A stretch of DNA of 33,120 nt. It comes from a virus. The translations under genes and the position numbers were made by a program. The notes under the pieces are model-generated. The model did not search any database. It was not told where the DNA came from and saw only the letters and a list, made by a program, of their open reading frames with translations. The DNA lies in IMG/VR virus record IMGVR_UViG_3300050821_005256, positions 1-33,120 of that record, one strand, 5' to 3'. Below are positions 6,053 through 11,996 of this stretch, piece by piece (position 1 is the first letter of the stretch; the number at the start of each line of letters is the position of its first letter).

Positions 6053-6458
6053 TGGCGCTCCTTGTCTGGCCGCAGGCCGCCCCGGCGGATTGCTGAGAGC
6101 CAAGTACTAAGTCCGTGGCGGGAGGTTGACCCGTTGTTCCACGGCCAGCAGTGAGCGGGGCCTGCCCGAGGCTCTCCCTGCGATAACGCATCATTTCCTT
6201 CTTGGCGTCGCCATTTTGCCCGTAGATTTTCCACCAGAATGGAAACTCGTGCATGAACCAAGCCCATTCGTCAGGCATCATGTTTGCCTTGAGCATGTTG
6301 CATAGGCGGCAAGCCCACACAGTCCGCTCGCCAAGGATGGCTCCGCGCGACTTGGGGACGACGTGATCCCTGGTTGCGGCGACGCGCGAGCTTGCTGTTA
6401 CGGACTCTAGTGTCCGCTTACAGTAGGCGCACCGCTCTCCCTTGCCGCGCTTGCTCAT
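6045..6458 (-). CDS. HNH endonuclease
   Basis: 137 residues from the ATG at 6456-6458, preceded by GGAAGGGA. The N-terminal half carries the HNH fold markers: CAYC at 10-13, RDHVVPKSRG near 30-39 (the Asp-His of the active site) and CRLCN near 50-54 with a following lysine, so two zinc-binding Cys pairs frame the catalytic residues. The C-terminal 60 residues are low-complexity. In phages such nucleases help DNA packaging or behave as free-standing homing enzymes. Here it sits far from the terminase, among small early genes, so homing or host DNA attack is more likely than packaging. Confidence 0.75.
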   Translation of the reverse strand: MSKRGKGERCAYCKRTLESVTASSRVAATRDHVVPKSRGAILGERTVWACRLCNMLKANMMPDEWAWFMHEFPFWWKIYGQNGDAKKEMMRYRRESLGQAPLTAGRGTTGQPPATDLVLGSQQSAGAACGQTRSASE

Positions 6459-6492
6459 GGTCCCTTCCGTGAAGTTGCCGACTAACGACGCA

Positions 6493-6672
6493 TCAATCTG
6501 CCGGCGAGAAAACAACAAGCCGTCCTTCTGGGTCGTTGTCGTACATCGATTGAACGTCCAGTTTTCGATAGTCCGCGCCGTCGAACAAACACTGGAAAGT
6601 GAGTTCGTCGGGAAGATTGCGCAGTACTGCTCGCAATTCTCCGATAGTTTCCACTGTGAATTTGAGGCCCAT
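6493..6672 (-). CDS. small acidic protein
   Basis: 59 residues from the ATG at 6670-6672, overlapping the previous stop (TGATG). It has a mixed alpha/beta look (KFTVETIGELRAVLRNLPDE, then GRLVVFSPAD). Small phage proteins of this pattern are common, but none has a known role that I can name. A GTG one codon earlier is also possible. Confidence 0.5.
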   Translation of the reverse strand: MGLKFTVETIGELRAVLRNLPDELTFQCLFDGADYRKLDVQSMYDNDPEGRLVVFSPAD

Positions 6673-6854
6673 CACGCCACCTTCTCGCTGCTCTTTTCCA
6701 TCCGCATCCGCTGCACGGTATGGGTGTTCTCCCGGCTGGCGCGGCTGTAGTCCATCGTTATCTTAGTCCAGCGGGACCGGACTCCCTGGTCCCGGTCGTC
6801 GCCTCCGCTTTCGCGTGGCTCAGTTGGGAGATTCGCTGCCGCTGGATTCGCCAT
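6672..6854 (-). CDS. small hydrophilic protein
   Basis: 60 residues from the ATG at 6852-6854, joined to the previous stop in TGATG. It is rich in Arg, Ser, Glu and Asn with no hydrophobic core, so it may be disordered. The start lies in a 17-base sequence repeated at 7110-7126. Evidence is mostly the tight coupling on both sides. Confidence 0.4.
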   Translation of the reverse strand: MANPAAANLPTEPRESGGDDRDQGVRSRWTKITMDYSRASRENTHTVQRMRMEKSSEKVA

Positions 6855-7096
6855 CAGGTGAGCCGCCACGCATCAAACCTTTCCAGAGCAGTTCTATCCT
6901 CTGATAGAGCCCGTTTGGCGATTTGCTCAGCCCACGGAATATCATTGATTATTTCTCGGAGCGCTGACCGGAGTCGCACCGTTTCATCACGTAATCCGAG
7001 AATCAGATTATGTAGGTGATCCGGTCCAACATAAGCGTTCAAAATCACATTTGCGATTTCCACGATGTCGGGTGCCGGGGCATCATTGTGGCTCAT
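6854..7096 (-). CDS. hypothetical helical protein
   Basis: 80 residues from an ATG with GGAG upstream, overlapping the stop of the preceding gene. It begins MSHNDAPAPD and is mainly helical (DIVEIANVILNAYVGPDHLH, LRSALREIINDIPWAEQIAK). No catalytic motif and no membrane segment. Probably a small early phage protein that binds another protein. Confidence 0.55.
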   Translation of the reverse strand: MSHNDAPAPDIVEIANVILNAYVGPDHLHNLILGLRDETVRLRSALREIINDIPWAEQIAKRALSEDRTALERFDAWRLT

Positions 7097-7230
7097 TTCA
7101 TTTCTCCATCCATCAGGTGAGCCGCCGCACAGTCCGGCGTCACCGCAGGACCACTCTCACCGATCAGGGTTGGCGCTGCCATTGACGCGCCCTGGAGGTA
7201 GAGAGCTTTAAAAACGGCGGCTCGCCTCAT
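7093..7230 (-). CDS. 45-residue protein
   Basis: Start ATG at 7228-7230 and stop at 7093-7095, each overlapping the neighbouring gene in ATGA. The sequence has a basic start (MRRAAVFKALYLQGASMAAP) and an Ala-rich end. The coupling on both sides is the main support. Function unknown. Confidence 0.4.
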   Translation of the reverse strand: MRRAAVFKALYLQGASMAAPTLIGESGPAVTPDCAAAHLMDGEMK

Positions 7231-7373
7231 GGTATCCAATCCCTGTGCAATCGGTATTGGCGATCAAGTTTTCGCAACTGCCGAGCCTTCAAGTGCAACC
7301 TGATTGACGCGATGCAGGCCGCAGTACCGAGCAAGCCGACGGCAATTGCCAGATATATGGCGAAGTCTTTCAT
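7227..7373 (-). CDS. 48-residue single-pass membrane protein
   Basis: Begins MKDFAIYLAIAVGLLGTAAC, one membrane helix at residues 4-24, followed by a strongly basic tail (RLHLKARQLRKLDRQYRLHR), so the tail should face the cytoplasm. Start and stop overlap both neighbours in ATGA. Small basic membrane proteins in early phage operons often act on host functions, but nothing specific can be claimed. Confidence 0.5.
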   Translation of the reverse strand: MKDFAIYLAIAVGLLGTAACIASIRLHLKARQLRKLDRQYRLHRDWIP

Positions 7374-7573
7374 TGCGATTGCCCAATGTGTTGCTCATAC
7401 CCCGCCATAAACGCCTCATGGTCCGCAGCCGTCCTAAACTTCATGCCTTCCAGCCATTGCCAAGCGCGATAGGCGAGGACTTGCAGTTCACCGGGCCATT
7501 GCGGGCAGGCGGCATCGGCCCATTTCCGAAATGACGGGGCGTCGGTCGGGATTTTGTCGGGGGTGAGGTTCAC
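7370..7573 (-). CDS. hypothetical protein
   Basis: 67 residues from a GTG (7571-7573) that follows the XRE gene stop in TAGTG. It is Trp- and Pro-rich (FRKWADAACPQWPGELQ, YRAWQWLEGMKF). Longer in-frame starts would run far into the XRE gene, so the coupled GTG is preferred. Family not recognised. Confidence 0.5.
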   Translation of the reverse strand: MNLTPDKIPTDAPSFRKWADAACPQWPGELQVLAYRAWQWLEGMKFRTAADHEAFMAGYEQHIGQSQ

Positions 7574-7770
7574 TACAACACCTTGATTTGGTCGAATGTG
7601 ATCTTGCCCGCGACAAGCTGGGCAAGCTGATCGGCTACGTCCTGCGGCACCGGCCGCTCGCCAAGCGCCCATCGCCGGGACGTGCGCTCATTCACCTTGA
7701 AAAGTCGCGCCACGCCTCGCTGCGAGAGTTTGAGGCGGCTTAGCGTGGCGCGGAATTTGGTGGAGGTCAT
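7573..7770 (-). CDS. XRE/Cro-type transcriptional regulator
   Basis: 65 residues: a single helix-turn-helix domain of the lambda Cro/repressor type. Helices 2-3 are LSQRGVARLFKVNERTSRRW, residues about 14-33, followed by GERPVPQDVADQLAQL. It is the second gene of a leftward transcription unit whose promoter region, about 260 bases upstream of its start, contains two palindromes. It is therefore a natural candidate for the protein that binds them and regulates its own operon. Start ATG at 7768-7770 shares a base with the previous stop (TAATG). Fold call good; target inferred. Confidence 0.7.
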   Translation of the reverse strand: MTSTKFRATLSRLKLSQRGVARLFKVNERTSRRWALGERPVPQDVADQLAQLVAGKITFDQIKVL

Positions 7771-7985
7771 TAGGCGCTCATTTCCTCTTTCGCAGCCTGC
7801 TTCGCCAGCCACCCCGTCGCGTCGTTCGAGATTTCGTAACTCGGCCGTTGGCAGGCCAGAAACCAAGCATCGCGCCATTGGTAGCGATTGTTGAGAGGGT
7901 GATTTGGCCGGCAGGCGTGCAGAGCATTGAGCATCTGCGGATTGTTGGTTAGGCTACAAATCCGGTCCAGGGTCCAAGCGGTCAT
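7770..7985 (-). CDS. hypothetical protein, first gene after the regulated promoter
   Basis: 71 residues from the ATG at 7983-7985 with GGAGAG upstream; an in-frame ATG four codons earlier lacks a good site. The sequence (MTAWTLDRICSLTNNPQMLN, YQWRDAWFLACQRPSY) is rich in Trp, Asn and Arg. The stop shares a base with the XRE regulator start. It may act with that regulator. No domain recognised. Confidence 0.5.
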   Translation of the reverse strand: MTAWTLDRICSLTNNPQMLNALHACRPNHPLNNRYQWRDAWFLACQRPSYEISNDATGWLAKQAAKEEMSA

Positions 7986-8025
7986 CGGTCTCTCCATCCG
8001 GGCCTAAGTGCCCTTGAATGACCCC

Positions 8026-8053
8026 AAGATATACGGCCCTAGGGCCATGTCAA
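8026..8053 (-). promoter_or_regulatory. sigma70-like promoter of the leftward operon
   Basis: On the minus strand a perfect -35 box TTGACA (8048-8053) is followed after 16 bases by TATCTT (8026-8031), a fair -10. The predicted RNA start is about 35 bases before the first gene at 7985. The spacer contains one palindrome and a second lies just upstream of the -35 box, so the promoter is almost certainly controlled by a repressor. Confidence 0.65.
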
Positions 8054-8066
8054 GTGCCCTAGGGCA
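8035..8066. promoter_or_regulatory. paired operator palindromes
   Basis: Two perfect 12-bp palindromes, GGCCCTAGGGCC (8035-8046) and TGCCCTAGGGCA (8055-8066), share the core GCCCTAGGGC. Their centres are 20 bp apart, about two helical turns, so two bound dimers would lie on the same face. One fills the promoter spacer, the other abuts the -35 box. Half-sites related to the core recur at 8006-8014 (AAGTGCCCT, as at 8052-8060) and 8075-8080 (GGGCAC). The likely binder is the XRE protein at 7573-7770. Confidence 0.65.
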
Positions 8067-8098
8067 TTTATTTTCGGGCACATAACCTCAGTCAGTGC

Positions 8099-8377
8099 CT
8101 AAATGTCGCCGCCGCACGGACACCCAGCCATGGTGCAAGTGTCGCCGAAGAAAAACGGCTTCTTGCAGTGCGAGCATGGGTTGCCGCTGCGAGGATGATT
8201 GTCCATCAGGTCGCGGATCGCAGCTGCCTCAGTCGCGCCATGCCCAGCCGCCATGCGGCCATCGTCGTCCGGCTCGTCATCGTCATAGACGGCTTGCCAA
8301 TCGAACATGCGAACGGGGATCGGCGGATAGACGTTATCCGTTCTGATTTTGGGCTGTTTCTGTTCGGTCACGATCAT
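8099..8377 (-). CDS. hypothetical protein with a Cys-rich C-terminus
   Basis: 92 residues from an ATG with TAGGAG close upstream. The middle has an acidic stretch (DDDEPDDDGR), then ATEAAAIRDLMDN, a helix seen at the end of many small phage proteins, and finally a Cys cluster (CSHCKKPFFFGDTC, then CPCGG) that could bind zinc. It is transcribed leftward, upstream of the regulated promoter. Its own original promoter has probably been cut off by the IS element. Confidence 0.55.
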   Translation of the reverse strand: MIVTEQKQPKIRTDNVYPPIPVRMFDWQAVYDDDEPDDDGRMAAGHGATEAAAIRDLMDNHPRSGNPCSHCKKPFFFGDTCTMAGCPCGGDI

Positions 8378-8557
8378 GCTCCTACGTCAGATTTGGTCGT
8401 AGCAACTGGCGACATTGCAGAAGTTAGCCGCCAACTTCGGCGAACATGCCGTCGTCATCCCATCCCCGTGAAGTTAGCGAGGGTTCCGCTGCCGCGCAGG
8501 TCACCCACAACCCCCGGCCAGCGTCCGCCCGCTGGCGAGCCTACTCCCACTTCCTCA
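8378..8557. other. left flank of the IS element, remnant sequence
   Basis: No firm gene. On the minus strand a 33-codon open stretch (8556 down to 8455) runs out of the IS boundary and reads EEVGVGSPAGGRWPGVV then GDLRGSGTLANF before its stop. It may be the 3' end of a gene cut by the insertion. A 23-codon frame (8458 to 8387) overlaps its stop. Neither joins in frame to the fragment on the other side of the element, which suggests loss of some DNA. Confidence 0.35.
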
Positions 8558-8580
8558 GGCGATGTTTCACTTGACTTACC
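8558..8580 (+). repeat. left terminal inverted repeat of the IS element
   Basis: The 23-bp end is identical, in reverse complement, to 11237-11259, and marks the transposase side. It includes an inward-pointing TTGACT that could act as a -35 box for the transposase, though no good -10 box follows at the right distance. Confidence 0.85.
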
Positions 8581-8621
8581 CAAGCACATGATTTAGTGTT
8601 GCGGCCATTGGAGATCGTGCC

Positions 8622-9578
8622 ATGGCCAAACCCGTTCTTTCTGACGCTCGGTTCTTTAGTGAGGCTGCCGCCTTCGATTACGTCGAAGGCCAAATCTGGC
8701 CGGAAGGCCCGATTTGCCCCCATTGCGGCTCTACGGCTGAGCGGATCGGGCGCCTTGAAGGCGTGCATTCCAAGCCCAGCAAGAAGAACCCGGAAGGTGT
8801 GGTGCAGATCGGCTTGCGCAAGTGCTACGCCTGCCGTGGCCCGGCCTTTACCGTGCGCAAAGGTACGATTTTCGAGGATAGCCACCTGCCCCTGCGCATG
8901 TGGCTGCAAGCAATCCATCTGCTTTGCGCGTCGAAGAAAGGCATCTCGACCCGCCAGCTTCAACGGATGCTTGGCTGCGGTATGAAAACTGCGTGGCACC
9001 TTGGGCACCGCATTCGCGAAATGATGGCGCCTGCGGCCAACTCTGGCCCGCTGGGCGGGCCTGGAAAGACCATCGAAGCTGACGAAACCGAAATGGGCCG
9101 GTCTCGTAAGACGCGGCGGCCGGAAGGCTTTCGCCGGTCCAAGCACAACATCAAGGTTCTTAGCCTTGTCGAGCGCGGCGGCAATATCCGTTCCGTGACG
9201 CTTGATCACCGTGGCGCTGGCGCGCGGCTGCGCAGGATGGCGCACAAGGATAGCCGGCTTGTGACGGATATGGGCCAGCCATTCAAATTCCAAGGCTTTG
9301 CGGCCCATGAAACGGTTGACCATTCCAAGTTTGAGTGGGCGCGCGGCGACGTTCATACCAATACGCTCGAAGGCTTTTTCAGTGTGTTCAAGCGCGGCAT
9401 CGTCGGCGTTTATCAGCACGTCGATACCAAGCATTTTGACCGCTATCTGTCGGAATTTGATTTCCGTCAGAACACTCGCGCCAAGCTCGGCATCAATGAC
9501 GTGCAGCGCGAGGCCATTGCGGTCAAAGGCGCCCCCGGCAAGCGTTTGACGTATCAAACAACTCACCGCGAAGCGTGA
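8622..9578 (+). CDS. IS1595-family (ISXO2-like) transposase
   Basis: 318 residues, full length for the family. An N-terminal zinc ribbon (CPHCG at 32-36, CYAC at 68-71) is followed by a helical DNA-binding part (ISTRQLQRMLGCGMKTAWHL) and the ISXO2-like catalytic domain. The catalytic residues are Asp154 in IEADETEMG, Asp216 in LVTDMGQ, Asn247 or Glu250 in HTNTLEGFF, and a following Lys257. It cuts and joins the element ends. The ATG has GGAG eight bases upstream. No frameshift or stop, so it is probably active. A long antisense frame across it is a shadow. Confidence 0.9.
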   Translation: MAKPVLSDARFFSEAAAFDYVEGQIWPEGPICPHCGSTAERIGRLEGVHSKPSKKNPEGVVQIGLRKCYACRGPAFTVRKGTIFEDSHLPLRMWLQAIHLLCASKKGISTRQLQRMLGCGMKTAWHLGHRIREMMAPAANSGPLGGPGKTIEADETEMGRSRKTRRPEGFRRSKHNIKVLSLVERGGNIRSVTLDHRGAGARLRRMAHKDSRLVTDMGQPFKFQGFAAHETVDHSKFEWARGDVHTNTLEGFFSVFKRGIVGVYQHVDTKHFDRYLSEFDFRQNTRAKLGINDVQREAIAVKGAPGKRLTYQTTHREA

Positions 9579-9624
9579 GCCAGCGGCTCTGTTCCAGTAT
9601 GAATTGCCGCTTGAAGATACCAAG

Positions 9625-9819
9625 TTAGGCCCCCTCCGTAAGAAGCGTAGCTAGATGCTTGCAGTCGGCTGGCGTGAGCGGAAACCGTAGCGTTACGTCA
9701 TTCCGCCGCGCCACAAGCCACGTCACGACGGACTCGCGTTCAATGCTGATTTGCTCCACATTTGGCGGGAAGCGAGTTAGCGCTTGTTTTGCGTGAGAAA
9801 AGCCGGAGTTTTCAGTCAT
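9625..9819 (-). CDS. small passenger protein of the IS element
   Basis: 64 residues from the ATG at 9817-9819, which shares bases with the divergent start at 9818. It contains VVTWLVARRNDVTLRFPLTP and a helical end (ADCKHLATLLTEGA). It converges on the transposase gene. The composition looks like a real small soluble protein. Function unknown; it may regulate the element. Confidence 0.5.
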   Translation of the reverse strand: MTENSGFSHAKQALTRFPPNVEQISIERESVVTWLVARRNDVTLRFPLTPADCKHLATLLTEGA

Positions 9820-10120
9820 GGTGACACCTATAGAAGCTAGTGCAGGAAAAACGCTCGTAGGCTGGATCAAAAACGGCGCCGACAAACTCTTTAAGTACGG
9901 CAAGAGAATCGCCACGTTGGAGGAGCGTGTCAGCGCACTTGAAAACGCGCTGAAAACTCTGCCACCAGAGGCGTGTCCATTTTGCGGTGAACGTGCTATG
10001 CGACTGCAAGAACAAAGTGGGCTGATGGGGGACCCGGGTAAACAATGGACAGAGGAGATTTGGCGCTGTGAAAAATGCGGGAAAAAGTACTATGAGCGGG
10101 AAAAGCTCAAAAGCAGATGA
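9818..10120 (+). CDS. coiled-coil zinc-ribbon passenger protein
   Basis: 100 residues. The N-terminal part has an amphipathic region (TLVGWIKNGADKLFKYGK) and a short coiled coil (IATLEERVSALENALKTLP). The C-terminal part is a zinc ribbon with CPFCG near residue 53 and CEKCG near 83. GGAG lies ten bases upstream of the ATG. Similar coil-plus-ribbon proteins are scattered in mobile DNA of proteobacteria; the activity is not established. It may bind DNA or the DUF3800 protein in the same element. Confidence 0.6.
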   Translation: MVTPIEASAGKTLVGWIKNGADKLFKYGKRIATLEERVSALENALKTLPPEACPFCGERAMRLQEQSGLMGDPGKQWTEEIWRCEKCGKKYYEREKLKSR

Positions 10121-10244
10121 TCCTGTGCAGTACCAACGTTTCCTCGAGGCCGCGAAAAAGGCTGAGGCGGCTAACTCAAAAGAGGTTGCGGATCGCATAT
10201 TCAAGAAGGTTGCCCTTTCGAAGAATCGGAAGGGGGCTTCTTAG
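10092..10244 (+). CDS. 50-residue basic passenger protein
   Basis: Starts inside the end of the zinc-ribbon gene (29-base overlap) and ends inside the 3' end of the convergent DUF3800 gene (44-base overlap). The sequence (DPVQYQRFLEAAKKAEAANS, EVADRIFKKVALSKNRKG) is a helical, basic small protein of a type common next to phage and plasmid accessory genes. The natural composition argues for a real gene; function unknown. Confidence 0.5.
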   Translation: MSGKSSKADDPVQYQRFLEAAKKAEAANSKEVADRIFKKVALSKNRKGAS

Positions 10245-11211
10245 GCCATTTTTTCCTAGCACGCTTTCGAATAAGCCTTCTTTCTTGCGCCGTTTCGGCG
10301 AAGCCAAAAAGTTGGGCCGCTGGGTATCTTTCGAGCAATAGATTTTTGAATTTAGCAAGATGGTTGTGTAATTCCTCTAGCTCCTCAACCGTACAATCGT
10401 GATTTATTTCGCGCAGCGGCAAGATTTGGCGCAAAACTCTATTAGGCGGGACAATGATGCGGCCTGAATTTAGCTCTAAATAGTTGCGGTATTGATTGGC
10501 AAAAAGATCGGCCGCTTGGAGCGGGTTGAAGCATTTATCGTTGCGAAAGATCGGCCGCTCCCCGAGGAAAGAGGGAAAGTCCGATTTGCTCACTCGCAAC
10601 GCGGTTGCTTTGAAGTCCGGCCATTGGCGAAATATCTCATCCGAAATGCCTTCCTGGTCATCGAAGATGAAATCGCATGGCTCGTTTATGTTAAAAAGAG
10701 TGCTGCGAACGGCCATCGCACAGATTAGCTTCGTAAACAGATAGATGTACGGATAGTCACTCACGCTTTTACGTTCGGGAACCTCAATTGAAGCAATGTA
10801 TTTTTCGAAATCAACAAATTTAATAGAAGCGTTTAGCCGAAGAAGAACATGCTTCTTGATAATCCGGGTTAGAGTAATGAGGCGATCGTCTCGCAACGGT
10901 TCCGTCCACCCGCGGTCGCGTGCAAATTCTCCAACCAGTAGGTTGGCCTCGTTCATTTTGAAGTAGGCGAGCTTCGGTTCTAAATCCAAAGCCGCTTGCC
11001 ACTCGTCAGAAAATTCAGCCCACCGAGCCGCCGACGACACAAAGCCGGCCAACACGAAATATCGGGGGTTTGGCTGCGTGGCGCTGTCATCAATTACGGC
11101 TTGTGGTTCTAGGATCACGAGCTTGCGTCTCTCACGTTTGCCGGACGGAAAGCCCGACACAAGCCGCCAAACCTGGGCAGCCGGACGCACCGCATGTGCC
11201 GGGGCATCCAC
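10201..11211 (-). CDS. DUF3800-family protein carried by the IS element
   Basis: 336 residues from a GTG at 11209-11211; internal GTG codons could give a start nearer the domain at residue 31. The domain shows the DUF3800 signature: an Asp-Asp pair after a beta strand (LEPQAVIDDSATQPNPRYFV, near 33-52), FIFDDQEG in the middle and QAADLFANQYRNYLE toward the end. The family is thought to have an RNase H-like fold with these acidic residues as the active centre, and is common in mobile and defence loci. Its target is unknown. The first aspartate motif is DDSA rather than the usual DESG. A lysine-rich tail ends the protein. Codon use is more A+T-rich than in the phage. Confidence 0.75.
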   Translation of the reverse strand: MDAPAHAVRPAAQVWRLVSGFPSGKRERRKLVILEPQAVIDDSATQPNPRYFVLAGFVSSAARWAEFSDEWQAALDLEPKLAYFKMNEANLLVGEFARDRGWTEPLRDDRLITLTRIIKKHVLLRLNASIKFVDFEKYIASIEVPERKSVSDYPYIYLFTKLICAMAVRSTLFNINEPCDFIFDDQEGISDEIFRQWPDFKATALRVSKSDFPSFLGERPIFRNDKCFNPLQAADLFANQYRNYLELNSGRIIVPPNRVLRQILPLREINHDCTVEELEELHNHLAKFKNLLLERYPAAQLFGFAETAQERRLIRKRARKKWPKKPPSDSSKGQPS

Positions 11212-11236
11212 TTAAAACCTACCATATCTAGTGTAT

Positions 11237-11259
11237 GGTAAGTCAAGTGAAACATCGCC
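11237..11259 (-). repeat. right terminal inverted repeat of the IS element
   Basis: Perfect 23-bp partner of 8558-8580. Its inner end overlaps a 7-bp inverted repeat, TACCATA (11220-11226) with TATGGTA (11234-11240), absent from the left end; it may bind transposase or affect expression of the DUF3800 gene, which starts 26 bases inside. Confidence 0.85.
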
Positions 11260-11343
11260 CTTCGCAATCTGCGAGGTGGACCATTCGGGATGCTCCTTTC
11301 TCAGAGCGATAATCTCGTGCCCTATTTTTTCCGGTCGGCTCAT
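11260..11343 (-). pseudogene. 5' fragment of a gene cut by the IS element
   Basis: The ATG at 11341-11343 opens a frame reading MSRPEKIGHEIIALRKEHPE then WSTSQIAK, after which the IS end begins. The pattern resembles the start of a small helix-turn-helix protein: the SQIAK segment is where helix 2 of such a motif would be. No matching 3' part in frame is found at the left side of the element. The leader before the ATG (AGGCAACTCAAA) resembles that of the gene at 4294-4557. Confidence 0.6.
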
Positions 11344-11381
11344 TTTGAGTTGCCTGTTAATTCCGTATGAACCGCCAACTC

Positions 11382-11939
11382 TCAGGCGGCTTTTGTTTCC
11401 GACCACGGATCGAAGTGGCGATCATAGGCTAAGCGCAAAGGCATCACTGATCCGATCCCGCCCCGAAAACGAAACAGAAGTGGCTTGCCATCTTCATTGC
11501 TGGCGGCAATCTCGACCTCCGGCAGTGTCAGCATCCTGTTCACGTATTTCAGCGCGAATGGAACGCCGCCGATAGATACGGACGCTTTTTCCCAAAGCAG
11601 TCCGCTTCCATTGCAGGCTTCGCAGATGCATTCACAGTCAGGGCAGTCATGTTCTTTGCCCCGGCCATCGCACTTGGTGCAGGATTCTTTCTGAGCACCC
11701 GGAAGATCGGCCGCCGGCAAACGGCGATAGGTGATCGCATCCGCGCCCTCTAGCGGCTTTTCCAACGTCTTGATCTCTTTGGCGTCGCGCGTGATGGCGG
11801 CGACCCGGGCGACGCGCACCATAATCCTGCCATCGGTCGCATAGGTGAAATCGCCGCGAGAAAACGGAGTGTGGATGTAATCGCGATATGGCTCCGTGTT
11901 GGCGTCCGCACAAAAGCCCTGTAATTCTTCCCTGTCCAC
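11382..11939 (-). CDS. phage protein with a DnaJ-type zinc finger
   Basis: 185 residues from a GTG at 11937-11939, fixed by an excellent AGGAGG five bases upstream. The N-terminal part contains FTYATDGRIMVRVARV, a strand pattern seen in phage proteins of unknown role. Near residues 87-113 lie CTKCDGRG, CPDCE and CEACNGSG, a DnaJ-like cysteine-rich module. The C-terminal half looks beta-rich (ASVSIGGVPFALKYVNRML). It is the gene downstream of the SSB-like gene, so a part in DNA metabolism is reasonable but not shown. Confidence 0.6.
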   Translation of the reverse strand: MDREELQGFCADANTEPYRDYIHTPFSRGDFTYATDGRIMVRVARVAAITRDAKEIKTLEKPLEGADAITYRRLPAADLPGAQKESCTKCDGRGKEHDCPDCECICEACNGSGLLWEKASVSIGGVPFALKYVNRMLTLPEVEIAASNEDGKPLLFRFRGGIGSVMPLRLAYDRHFDPWSETKAA

Positions 11940-11996
11940 GGTGTCCTCCTACCTCTCAGATGGCGGCATACTTGAATGGCGCATGTTGCCACGCGG

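Larger units (their letters stand above)
8558..11259. mobile_element. IS1595-family insertion element with passenger genes
   Basis: A 2702-bp element bounded by perfect 23-bp inverted repeats beginning GGCGATGTTTCACTTGAC. It holds an ISXO2-like transposase at the left and four further genes at the right. IS1595-family elements normally make 8-bp target duplications; here the flanks are CTTCCTCA and CTTCGCAA, matching at five of eight bases, so the duplication is imperfect or one flank has changed. Some subgroups of the family, known from Nitrobacter relatives, are long and carry passenger genes, which fits. The passenger half is visibly more A+T-rich than the surrounding phage DNA. Confidence 0.85.

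Noticed and set aside
8571-8600. Inward promoter made by the IS end (TTGACT)
   Set aside because: No adequate -10 box at 16-18 bases at either end; kept only as a remark.
8541-9623. A 360-codon open frame antisense to the transposase
   Set aside because: It mirrors the codon pattern of the transposase, has unnatural composition and runs across the IS boundary; it is a shadow.
11382-11939. J-domain co-chaperone
   Set aside because: Only the cysteine-rich finger is DnaJ-like; there is no HPD-containing J domain in this gene or in 3422-3637.
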